23,590 nucleotides of DNA from an uncultured Pseudomonadota bacterium (GTDB lineage: Bacteria > Pseudomonadota > Gammaproteobacteria > Burkholderiales > Thiobacillaceae): positions 1 through 23,590 of the forward strand of contig CAISDD010000474.1 of NCBI GenBank assembly GCA_903883985.1, in the 5' to 3' direction. This document shows, piece by piece, positions 7,236 through 14,105 of this stretch (positions within the stretch are counted from its first letter, which is position 1; each line of letters begins with the position of its first letter). The notes under the pieces are model-generated. The model saw nothing but the letters and a program-made list of their open reading frames with translations. It ran no database searches and was not told the origin of the DNA. The position numbers and the translations under genes are program-made.

Positions 7236-9005
7236 ATGACCACACGTGTCGTTGTCGACCCCATCACCCGTATCGAGGGCCACTTGCGCATCGAGGCGGA
7301 GACCGATGCCAGTGGCAGGATCACCAGCGCGTATTCCGCCGGCACCATGGTGCGTGGCATCGAGATCATCCTGCGCGGTCGCGACCCTCGCGATGCCTGG
7401 GCTTTTGCCCAGCGCATCTGCGGCGTCTGCACCCTGGTGCACGGCATGGCCTCGATCCGCTCGGTGGAAGATGCCCTGCATCGTGCCATCCCCAGCTACA
7501 CCATCCCGCATAACGCCGAGATCATCCGCAACCTGATGATTGCCGCGCAGTATGTGCATGACCACGTCATGCACTTCTATCACCTGCATGCGCTCGACTG
7601 GGTCGACGTGGTTTCGGCCTTGAAGGCCGACCCCAAGGCGACTTCGGCGCTGGCGCAAAGTATCTCCAGCTATGCCAAGTCCTCGCCTGGCTATTTCGCC
7701 GATGTGCAGAAGAAGGTGAAGACCTTCGTCGAACAGGGTCAGCTCGGTGTCTTTTCCAACGCCTACTGGGGTCATCCCGCCTACAAGCTGCCTCCGGAAG
7801 CCAACCTGATGGCGGTGGCACATTACCTGGAAGCGCTGACCTGGCAACGCGACGTGGTCAAGCTGCACACCATCTTCGGGGGCAAGAACCCGCATCCCAA
7901 CTTCGTGGTCGGTGGCATGCCCTGTGCCATTTCCGTGCACACTGCGGTCGAGAACCAGTCTGCGGGGCAGGCCGGCACTGCGGTCAACATGGTCGGCCTG
8001 CAAGTCGTTCGGGACGTGATCAAGCAGATGCGCGATTTCGTCGACCAGGTTTATGTCCCGGATCTGCTCGCCATCGCTTCCTTCTACAAGGAATGGGGCG
8101 GCATGGGGGACACGGGCGGCAATTTCCTGTCGTTTGGCGACCTACCCGGAAAGTCCATCTGGGATACGAGCTCCTTCCTCATTCCGCGCGGGGTCATCCT
8201 CAAACACGATATCTCGACGATCCACCCCATCGACGTGGACCGCGACGACGAGATCCAGGAATTCATCAGCCACTCCTGGTACAAGTATGGCGGCGGTGAC
8301 GCCCAGGGCCTGCATCCATTCAAGGGCGAGACTGAGCTCGACTACACGGGCCCGAAGCCGCCCTATGAACAACTGGAAGTGGAGAAAAAATACTCCTGGA
8401 TGAAGTCGCCGCGCTGGCAGGGCAAGACCATGGAAGTCGGTCCGTTGGCCCGCGTGCTGCTGATGTATGCCAATGGTCACAAGCAGACCAAGGAGTTGGT
8501 CGATTACACCCTGAAGACCCTGGACGTGCCGGTCACCGCCCTGTTCTCCACCCTCGGGCGCACCGCCGCACGTGGCCTGGAATCGAAGATCATCGCCGAT
8601 GCCATGCCCGGCATGTTCGATCAGCTCATGGCCAATATCAAGGCGGGTGACGTGCGCACCTTCAACGACCAGTATTGGGATCCGTCCACCTGGCCGAAGC
8701 ACATGCACGGCGTCGGCCTCACGGAAGCCCCGCGCGGGGGACTCTCCCACTGGATCAACATCGACGACGGCAAGATCAGTAATTACCAGGCCGTGGTGCC
8801 CAGCACCTGGAATGCCGGGCCACGTGATGCGCAAGGGCAACCCGGCGCCTACGAGGCGGCCTTGCAACACAACCACGTCATGCACGATCCCAAGCAGCCG
8901 CTCGAGATCCTGCGCACCATCCACAGCTTCGACCCCTGTATTGCTTGCGCCGTGCATGTAACGGACCCGGATGGCGAGGAGTTGGTGCAGGTAACCGTGA
9001 AGTAA
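7236..9005 (+). CDS. hynL: Periplasmic [NiFe] hydrogenase large (catalytic) subunit, Isp-type
   Basis: A 589-residue catalytic subunit that splits H2 at a NiFe(CN)2CO centre. The four nickel-site cysteines are visible: C62 and C65 in RICGVCT, C568 and C571 in DPCIACAVH. H574 ends the motif, and the 15 residues after it (VTDPDGEELVQVTVK) are the tail removed by the maturation protease. The N-terminus VVVDPITRIEGHLRIE is typical of the family, and there is no signal peptide of its own, so it should be exported with the Tat-bearing small subunit. A GAGGAA site lies before the ATG. It is the last gene of the operon, separated from hynS by isp1, isp2 and the unknown gene. Confidence 0.96.
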   Translation: MTTRVVVDPITRIEGHLRIEAETDASGRITSAYSAGTMVRGIEIILRGRDPRDAWAFAQRICGVCTLVHGMASIRSVEDALHRAIPSYTIPHNAEIIRNLMIAAQYVHDHVMHFYHLHALDWVDVVSALKADPKATSALAQSISSYAKSSPGYFADVQKKVKTFVEQGQLGVFSNAYWGHPAYKLPPEANLMAVAHYLEALTWQRDVVKLHTIFGGKNPHPNFVVGGMPCAISVHTAVENQSAGQAGTAVNMVGLQVVRDVIKQMRDFVDQVYVPDLLAIASFYKEWGGMGDTGGNFLSFGDLPGKSIWDTSSFLIPRGVILKHDISTIHPIDVDRDDEIQEFISHSWYKYGGGDAQGLHPFKGETELDYTGPKPPYEQLEVEKKYSWMKSPRWQGKTMEVGPLARVLLMYANGHKQTKELVDYTLKTLDVPVTALFSTLGRTAARGLESKIIADAMPGMFDQLMANIKAGDVRTFNDQYWDPSTWPKHMHGVGLTEAPRGGLSHWINIDDGKISNYQAVVPSTWNAGPRDAQGQPGAYEAALQHNHVMHDPKQPLEILRTIHSFDPCIACAVHVTDPDGEELVQVTVK

Positions 9006-9012
9006 CTTTCCG

Positions 9013-9042
9013 CTCCCTTCGTGGGAGGGCTAGGGGGAGAGG
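9013..9042. repeat. REP-like C/G-rich element, copy 1
   Basis: The reverse complement reads CCTCTCCCCCTAGCCCTCCC, close to CCTCACCCCCAGCCCCTCCC at 10545-10566. The element includes the CTCCC/GGGAG hairpin. The two copies lie in opposite orientations in gaps of the same operon region. Similar C-rich intergenic repeats are common in proteobacterial genomes (general knowledge). Confidence 0.5.
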
Positions 9043-9061
9043 ACGTGGATCAAGCCCCTAG

Positions 9062-9089
9062 CCACTGACCACTGACCACTGACCACTGA
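9062..9089. repeat. CCACTGA heptamer, four perfect tandem copies
   Basis: Four uninterrupted copies of the 7-base unit CCACTGA run from 9062 to 9089. The same unit recurs in about three copies on the opposite strand at the rnfC/rnfD junction (20552-20571), so it is a dispersed simple repeat rather than a local accident. Confidence 0.9.
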
Positions 9090-9128
9090 TACACGAACTG
9101 ACCCATTGACGGGTCGAGAAGCCGAAAA

Positions 9129-9449
9129 ATGGAAGACCCACTCAAACGCCTGCTGGAAGCCGAGGCCCGCGCTCAGCAGATTATCGACGCTGCGAGCGGC
9201 GAACGGCAGCGCATCCTGAACGATGCACTGGCCACGGCGCGCGAAGCCACAGACCGTTTCGAAGCCGGACGCGCCGATTTGCGTGCTCCTTTCCTTAAGG
9301 AGGCCCACGGCCGCGCCGAGCAGGCGGTGGCCGAACTGACCAGGAAATATGAGGAGCGTCAGCGCAACCTGCGCGATCTTGCTTCCCGCCACGAACAGGA
9401 GGCGGTCAATGCCGCGCTGAACTTCTTTTTGCTCGACCCGGCCCTTTGA
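9129..9449 (+). CDS. V/A-type ATPase peripheral stalk subunit G/H
   Basis: A 106-residue, highly charged and almost wholly helical protein (LLEAEARAQQIIDAASGERQ and following), as expected for the coiled-coil G/H (NtpF/AhaH) subunit that pairs with subunit E to form the peripheral stalk holding the catalytic head still. Identification rests on length, heptad-like composition and its place as first gene of a canonical V/A ATPase operon; sequence conservation in this family is low. The ATG has no good Shine-Dalgarno, and a small hairpin lies 13 bases upstream, so expression may be modulated there (inference). Confidence 0.75.
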   Translation: MEDPLKRLLEAEARAQQIIDAASGERQRILNDALATAREATDRFEAGRADLRAPFLKEAHGRAEQAVAELTRKYEERQRNLRDLASRHEQEAVNAALNFFLLDPAL

Positions 9450-9485
9450 GCCCAGGTTTGCATCACAACCCGACAGGATGATGTC

Positions 9486-10517
9486 GTGTCCGCCTATCTG
9501 AATACCCGCGTCAGTCTTTATTCCGGTCGTCTCTTGCAGCCGGAAAATTTCACGGCCTTGATCAAAACGCCGGATGAGGAGATGGCCGAGGCACTGGCCG
9601 GACATGGTTTGCCGCAGCTTGCCGCCGGATTTGATGACCTGGATCACCGTTCTCTGGAGCAGCGCATCATTTCCGCGGTTCTGGATGAAACCAAGATACT
9701 GATCCGCCCGCTCACCGGTGCCGATCGCAGTTTTTTGATTTACTGGGCCGAGCGCTTCGAAGTATCTAACGTGAAAACCCTGTTGCGCGGCAAGATGACC
9801 GGTGACCGGCCTGCGGCGCTGCTCAACCGGCTGACGCCCATGGGCACCTTCGGCCGCCTGGATGTTCAGGATCTGGCCCACGCGGAGGACGTCCACGAAC
9901 TGTTGCGGCGACTCGAAGCCGGTCCCTATGCAGGCATCGTGCGCCAGGCCAGGCGCGCTTTCGAGGAAAGCCAGGATCCCTTCATCCTCGACGCGGCCCT
10001 GGACCGTGGATATTACGAAGGCCTGGTGCATCGCGCGCAGCCGCTGGAAAACGCGGCCGGGGCTTCTTTCCGCCGCCTGATGGGGCCCCTCATCGACCGC
10101 ATCAACCTGGTCTGGCTGCTGCGCTACCGCTTCAACTACAACCTGCCGCCGGCCCAGGTCTACTACCTACTGGTGGCGTCCCGCTACAGCCTGTCTTCCT
10201 CGCGCCTGCGCGAGTTGGCGGCGCTGGGCAGCCCGGCCGCGATCCAGGATGCCCTGCCGGAACCGTTGCGCACCCAGTTGCAGGACACCCATACCATCCC
10301 GGACATGTTCGCGAGCATGGAGCGCGATGCCACCGATAAATGTGAAAAAGTCCTGCATTCCGGTGCGCCCGCGATCTCCCGCGCCTTCGCTTACCTGCTG
10401 CTGCGCGAGCGCGATCTCCGGTCGGTGCGCGCAGTGCTGCGTGGCCGCCACCTGCACCTGCCCACGGCTGACATCCATTTGGCCATGTATCAACCTTACG
10501 ACGGCCAGGCCGCCTAG
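9486..10517 (+). CDS. atpC: V/A-type ATPase subunit C (AC39/d family)
   Basis: A 343-residue helical subunit that caps the membrane ring and links it to the central shaft. Family features seen are the N-terminal YLNTRVSLYSGRLLQPENF, the middle segment TLLRGKMTGDRP, and the late LLWLLRYRFNYNL-like and YLLLRERDLRSVRAVLRG segments, the last being typical of AC39 proteins. Translation is assigned to the GTG at 9486, with ACAGGA about 7 bases upstream; no in-frame ATG gives the conserved N-terminus. It lies between the stalk subunit G/H and subunit I, as in other bacterial V/A operons. The name follows V/A usage and is not the F-type epsilon subunit. Confidence 0.9.
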   Translation: MSAYLNTRVSLYSGRLLQPENFTALIKTPDEEMAEALAGHGLPQLAAGFDDLDHRSLEQRIISAVLDETKILIRPLTGADRSFLIYWAERFEVSNVKTLLRGKMTGDRPAALLNRLTPMGTFGRLDVQDLAHAEDVHELLRRLEAGPYAGIVRQARRAFEESQDPFILDAALDRGYYEGLVHRAQPLENAAGASFRRLMGPLIDRINLVWLLRYRFNYNLPPAQVYYLLVASRYSLSSSRLRELAALGSPAAIQDALPEPLRTQLQDTHTIPDMFASMERDATDKCEKVLHSGAPAISRAFAYLLLRERDLRSVRAVLRGRHLHLPTADIHLAMYQPYDGQAA

Positions 10518-10544
10518 AAAAATTCATGAACCTTCTGGCCGTTT

Positions 10545-10586
10545 CCCTCACCCCCAGCCCCTCCCCCGCTTCGCGGGCGAGGCGAG
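10545..10586. repeat. REP-like C-rich element, copy 2, in the atpC-atpI gap
   Basis: The segment begins CCCTCACCCCCAGCCCCTCC and runs into a CCCGC-TT-CGCGGG hairpin-like end. It matches, with a few differences, the reverse complement of 9013-9042. It occupies much of the 112-bp gap between two genes of a single operon, so it is transcribed and its hairpin might affect mRNA stability. Confidence 0.5.
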
Positions 10587-10629
10587 TGTCGAGAGCCGCT
10601 CTTCGGCTGTTGCGTAAAAGGAATGCGTG

Positions 10630-12516
10630 ATGTTCCGCGCCGAACCCCTGGTCAAAATTCGCCTCCTCACCCTCGAGTCCGAAGTTGCGGACGCAGCGCT
10701 GGAACTGGCTCGCTTCGGCATCTACAGTCCTGCCCAGTACGCCCCGGCCGCACTCACCGAGAGTCCCGCCGAGGCCTATCGCGATGCCTGGCTGGATGCC
10801 GAGTCACGCGTCTCCAAACTGGTGGAACACTGCGGCAAGCTGCCCGAATTCACCTTGCCGGAGGGCGCAGCGGCCCCCACCCTGGCGGATCTGGACGAAC
10901 TCAATAGTTGGCTCAAGGGGGTGTGGAATGCTTGTCTCGCCGCCCATGAAGGCGAGTCTCGTATTCAGGAAGAAGTGCTCCATCTGGATGCTCTCGAGGA
11001 AACCCTGGGCAAGCTGGATCGCCTCAATGTCGACCTGTCTCACTTGTTGCGCCCGGACGGCCTGCTGTCGGTGAATATCGGCAGCATGCCCGCCGCCAGC
11101 GTCAGACGGGTGGGCGAGGCACTGTCCATGACCGGTTCCCTGGTGTCCACCTTCGACAGCAGTGGCGACCAGGTCTATGCCGTGATTGCCGGTCCACGCG
11201 AGCGCCAGGAAGAAGTGCGCGGCCTGTTGTCAACCGCCGGTTGGCGTGAACTGCCGGTGCCGCAGGAACTGCGCACCCATCCGCAGGCTGCGCGTGCCTG
11301 GCTGGCGGAGGAGCGCAAGCGGGTGGAAGAACGCAATGGCGCCGAGTGCGCGGCGATGGACATCCTGCGCGGCCAATACCGTTCCGGCCTGGAGGAAGCC
11401 CGACTGCGCGTGGCCCTCGGTCGCCCCCTGGCGGAAGCCGCAGTCTCCGGCGTGCGCGGACACGGCGCCCTGGCCAGCCTGTCCGGCTGGATACCCAGAA
11501 GGCTTCAGGGCGAATTGAAGGACGTCATGGAAGCTCGCTTCCACGGGCGTTACTGGCTGGATGTGGAAGAACCCACCACCCAGGAAGCACTCAAGGTACC
11601 CTCCTTGGTGGAGTATCCGGCCTGGCTGATGCCCTTCGTGCCCCTGGTCAAGAGCTATGGCGTGCCGCGTTATGGCGAATTCGACCCCACCCTGCCGTTC
11701 GCTTTCACCTACTTATTGCTGTTCGGCGCCATGTTCGGTGACATCGGCCATGGCGCGGTCATCCTGGTACTGGCTGCTGCCCTGTTCAAACGCCTGGGTA
11801 AAGCCGCCTGGATAGGCATTGCCGCCGGCGCCGTGTCGATGTTGTTTGGGCTTCTATACGGCAGCCTCTTCGGTTATGAGGACATCCTCGCGCCGGTTTG
11901 GTTATCGCCTTTGCATCACCCCAACAAGATGTTGATTCTGGCGGTGTCGTTCGGCGTCGGCTTCATCATCCTGACCTTGCTGGTGAACACGCGCAACCGC
12001 CTGGTCGCGGGGCACACGTTAGAGGCCTTGTTCGATTCCACCGGGCTTGCGGGATTGTTGTTCTACCTCGGTGCGGTAGGTGGCGTGGCCAGCATGGCCG
12101 GTGCTGCGGATATCGCCACACCTTCCTGGATCGTCGCCATCCTGGGCATCTGCATCGTGGCCGGCTTCAAGTGGGTGGAAACCCGCGCCGGGTTCGGTGA
12201 GCGGATTTTGGTGACCTCGATCGAGACCCTGGAAACCGGCATCAACCTGTTCGCCAACACTTTGTCGTTCATGCGGGTCGCGGCCTTTAGCCTCAACCAC
12301 GTGGCTTTGGCGCTGGCGATCTTCACCCTGGCCAATGGCATGGGAACTGCGGGTCACTGGGTGACCATCGCCCTGGGCAACGTGGTGATCATCGTTCTTG
12401 AAGGTGGCATCGTCGCCATCCAGGCCTTGCGTCTGATGTATTACGAGGGTTTTTCCCGTTTCTTCAGTGGGGACGGCACAGAGTTCGTGCCTTTGAAATT
12501 GGCAGGCGTGAAGTAA
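10630..12516 (+). CDS. V/A-type ATPase subunit I (membrane stator, a-subunit homologue)
   Basis: A 628-residue protein with a soluble N-terminal half (about 1-330) and a membrane half containing seven or eight helices from about 355 onward. It forms the stator half-channels for ion movement. The essential arginine of this family is seen as R549 in SFMRVAAFSLNHVALA, matching the SYLRLWAL-type motif. The conserved FDPTLPFAFTYLLLFGAMFGDIGHG region marks the first membrane segments. The ATG at 10630 lies 7 bases after AGGA; a GTG immediately before it (10627) is possible but closer to the site. It follows subunit C after a 112-bp gap with a repeat and precedes the proteolipid gene. Confidence 0.94.
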   Translation: MFRAEPLVKIRLLTLESEVADAALELARFGIYSPAQYAPAALTESPAEAYRDAWLDAESRVSKLVEHCGKLPEFTLPEGAAAPTLADLDELNSWLKGVWNACLAAHEGESRIQEEVLHLDALEETLGKLDRLNVDLSHLLRPDGLLSVNIGSMPAASVRRVGEALSMTGSLVSTFDSSGDQVYAVIAGPRERQEEVRGLLSTAGWRELPVPQELRTHPQAARAWLAEERKRVEERNGAECAAMDILRGQYRSGLEEARLRVALGRPLAEAAVSGVRGHGALASLSGWIPRRLQGELKDVMEARFHGRYWLDVEEPTTQEALKVPSLVEYPAWLMPFVPLVKSYGVPRYGEFDPTLPFAFTYLLLFGAMFGDIGHGAVILVLAAALFKRLGKAAWIGIAAGAVSMLFGLLYGSLFGYEDILAPVWLSPLHHPNKMLILAVSFGVGFIILTLLVNTRNRLVAGHTLEALFDSTGLAGLLFYLGAVGGVASMAGAADIATPSWIVAILGICIVAGFKWVETRAGFGERILVTSIETLETGINLFANTLSFMRVAAFSLNHVALALAIFTLANGMGTAGHWVTIALGNVVIIVLEGGIVAIQALRLMYYEGFSRFFSGDGTEFVPLKLAGVK

Positions 12517-12551
12517 CGACCGGTTTGATTGAGTTTATTTAGGAGAAAAAA

Positions 12552-12992
12552 ATGAGTTGGCTGATTTCATTTATGGCATTTTCCGTGGCCGCCACTATTG
12601 CGGCGGGTGTATGGCTGGAGTTGAAGCCGCTTAGTGTTCCGTTGCCGCATTGGCTCAAAGGGGGGGTGCTGGGAAATTTCCTCGTATTCGGCCTGGCTGT
12701 GACCGGATTCCTGTACCTGGGGGTGCAGGACGTATTGGCCCAGGAGGCAGCGGCGACCGGGGGCAGCGGTATTTCCATGGCGGTCGGCCTGGCCCTGATC
12801 GGTATCGGCCTACCCACGGGCCTGGCCGCCATCGGTGCGGGTATCGCCCTGGGGCCGGTAGGCGCCGCCTCCCTGGCCGTGATTGCCGAGAAGCCCGAGA
12901 TGTTCGGCCGCACCCTGATCTATATGGGTCTGGCCGAAGGGATCGCGATTTACGGTCTGGTCATGTCCATCCTTCTGCTTGGCAAGTTGTGA
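12552..12992 (+). CDS. V/A-type ATPase subunit K (rotor ring proteolipid)
   Basis: A 146-residue proteolipid forming the rotating ion-carrying ring. Residues 75-145 are the typical hairpin: a glycine-rich first helix (GLPTGLAAIGAGIALGPVG), a polar loop (AEKPEMFGR) and a second helix with the ion-binding carboxylate E129 (MGLAEGIAIYGLV). The N-terminal 65 residues contribute two further hydrophobic stretches (about 1-22 and 41-60) with no carboxylate, ending in VLAQEAAA. The glutamine that binds sodium in Enterococcus NtpK seems to be replaced by leucine (L91), so proton use is more likely (inference). An AGGAGA site lies just before the ATG. Confidence 0.92.
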   Translation: MSWLISFMAFSVAATIAAGVWLELKPLSVPLPHWLKGGVLGNFLVFGLAVTGFLYLGVQDVLAQEAAATGGSGISMAVGLALIGIGLPTGLAAIGAGIALGPVGAASLAVIAEKPEMFGRTLIYMGLAEGIAIYGLVMSILLLGKL

Positions 12993-13002
12993 GGAGACCG
13001 GC

Positions 13003-13347
13003 GTGAAGACCGATGCGGAAGCGCCTGTATCAGGTGGCCGTCTGGTCGTACTGGGCAGCGCCGGCCTGACCGAGGGCTTCAGCCTGATTGGTGCCGAGGT
13101 TTATCCGGATGCCGATGCTGCCCGGGTCGAGGAAGTTCTGGCGCAACTGGTCAAGGACGGCAGCGAAGCGCTGGTCCTGCTGGAGTCGAGTCTGGCCCAC
13201 AGTGGGGGTACCTGGCTCAGCCGCTTGCGCCACGAAGGCGGTCGTATCGTGGTGACCGAGTTGCCGCCCCTGTCGGCGCCTCATGACTACGCGCCGGCGG
13301 TGGACAAGGTGGTCCACGCGGTGTTGGGGCAGGATGCTTTGAAATGA
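13003..13347 (+). CDS. V/A-type ATPase subunit F
   Basis: A 114-residue small subunit of the central rotor that binds subunit D. The fold pattern is typical: VVLGSAGLTEGFSLIGAEVY, then an alternating strand/helix region with EALVLLESSLA, then RIVVTELPPLSAP. In the family the LAGV/LIGA-type segment after the first strand is conserved. A GAGGAG site overlapping the subunit K stop precedes the GTG at 13003, which was chosen over an upstream TTG that would sit inside subunit K. It is followed by an 83-bp repeat-bearing gap before subunit E. Confidence 0.85.
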   Translation: MKTDAEAPVSGGRLVVLGSAGLTEGFSLIGAEVYPDADAARVEEVLAQLVKDGSEALVLLESSLAHSGGTWLSRLRHEGGRIVVTELPPLSAPHDYAPAVDKVVHAVLGQDALK

Positions 13348-13419
13348 GTAGGTTGGGCTAAGGTACGAAGCCCAACTTGGCCACGTGGTGTTGGGCTTCC
13401 TGTTGTCAGCCCAACCTAC
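13348..13419. repeat. GTAGGTTGGGCT inverted repeat within the ATPase operon
   Basis: GTAGGTTGGGCT (13348-13359) is perfectly complementary to AGCCCAACCTAC (13408-13419). Between them lie a second AGCCCAAC (13369-13376) and TTGGGCT (13391-13397), so either one long stem or two side-by-side hairpins could form. It begins directly after the stop of subunit F and ends 11 bases before the subunit E start. GTAGGTTGGGCT-type palindromes are known as dispersed intergenic repeats in beta- and gammaproteobacteria. Confidence 0.9.
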
Positions 13420-13430
13420 CGGAGAAGAAC

Positions 13431-14078
13431 ATGGAAGCAGATGCACAAGTAACCCAGCTCGAACAGGCCTTGATCCGCCAGGCGGAGAGCCTGGCGCGGG
13501 AACAGCGCGATCGGGCGGAATCGGGCAAGGCGAGGATACTCAACGACGCTTCGGAGAGGATCCGGCTCGCCGAGAAGCGCGAGGTGCTGGCAGCCAAGTC
13601 TGAGGCCGAGCGTATGGTTAGACGCCAGACCCAGGCGGCGGAAACCCGCCTCGCCGCGGATCTGGACCGGCTGCGCTGGGCGCTCACCGGGGTCACCTTG
13701 TCTGGCGTACAGATGGCGTTCAAGAAACTGGTGGATGACGACGAACGCTATCGGGCAGTGCTGGAGCAATGGCTGGCCACCGCCGCCCGCGAATTGCCGC
13801 CGGGTGACCTGGTTGCCGAAGTTCGCCCCATAGATCAGCCGCGTCTGATCATGGCTTGGGAAGGCATCAAGGCACGTGCGGCTCCCGGCCGCGTCGTTGA
13901 ATTGACGACACACGGAATGATCAGCATGGGCGGCTTGCGCGTGCGCACGGCCGACAACCGCGCACAACTCGACCAGACCTTCGAGGCCCGGCGCTTGCGA
14001 CTGGCTGACGAACTGGCTCGCGTGGCGATGGAACGCCTGTTCGCCAGTGCGCCGGACTTGAGCGTGTTGGCGAGATAG
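13431..14078 (+). CDS. V/A-type ATPase subunit E (peripheral stalk)
   Basis: A 215-residue subunit with a long charged N-terminal helix (about 1-95, for example QLEQALIRQAESLAREQRDR) that pairs with the G/H subunit, and a globular C-terminal domain (about 110-205) that clamps the A3B3 head. The C-terminal segment GRVVELTTHGMISMGGLRVR resembles the conserved E-subunit pattern G-G-v-x-v. GGAGAA six bases before the ATG at 13431 fixes the start; an in-frame upstream ATG would lie in the inverted repeat. It lies directly before the catalytic subunit A. Confidence 0.85.
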   Translation: MEADAQVTQLEQALIRQAESLAREQRDRAESGKARILNDASERIRLAEKREVLAAKSEAERMVRRQTQAAETRLAADLDRLRWALTGVTLSGVQMAFKKLVDDDERYRAVLEQWLATAARELPPGDLVAEVRPIDQPRLIMAWEGIKARAAPGRVVELTTHGMISMGGLRVRTADNRAQLDQTFEARRLRLADELARVAMERLFASAPDLSVLAR

Positions 14079-14105
14079 TAGCAAGTGGGAAAATAAGGGA
14101 ACGAC

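Larger units (their letters stand above)
9006..9128. other. Gap between hydrogenase and ATPase operons, with several repeats
   Basis: No gene is seen here. In order it holds a small hairpin (CTCCC at 9013-9017, GGGAG at 9023-9027) within a C/G-rich REP-like segment, four CCACTGA heptamers, and a second hairpin (GACCC at 9100-9104, GGGTC at 9111-9115) that ends 13 bases before the ATPase start codon. Neither hairpin is followed by a run of T, so a classical Rho-independent terminator is not evident and read-through from hynL is possible. No convincing promoter was found. Confidence 0.5.

Noticed and set aside
9013..9027. Rho-independent terminator after hynL
   Set aside because: A 5-bp stem is present but is followed by GGGCTAGGGGG rather than a T run.
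9030..10031. 333-codon open frame on the minus strand over subunits G/H and C
   Set aside because: It reads through the heptamer repeat (VVSGQWSVA-type translation) and is antisense to recognisable ATPase genes.
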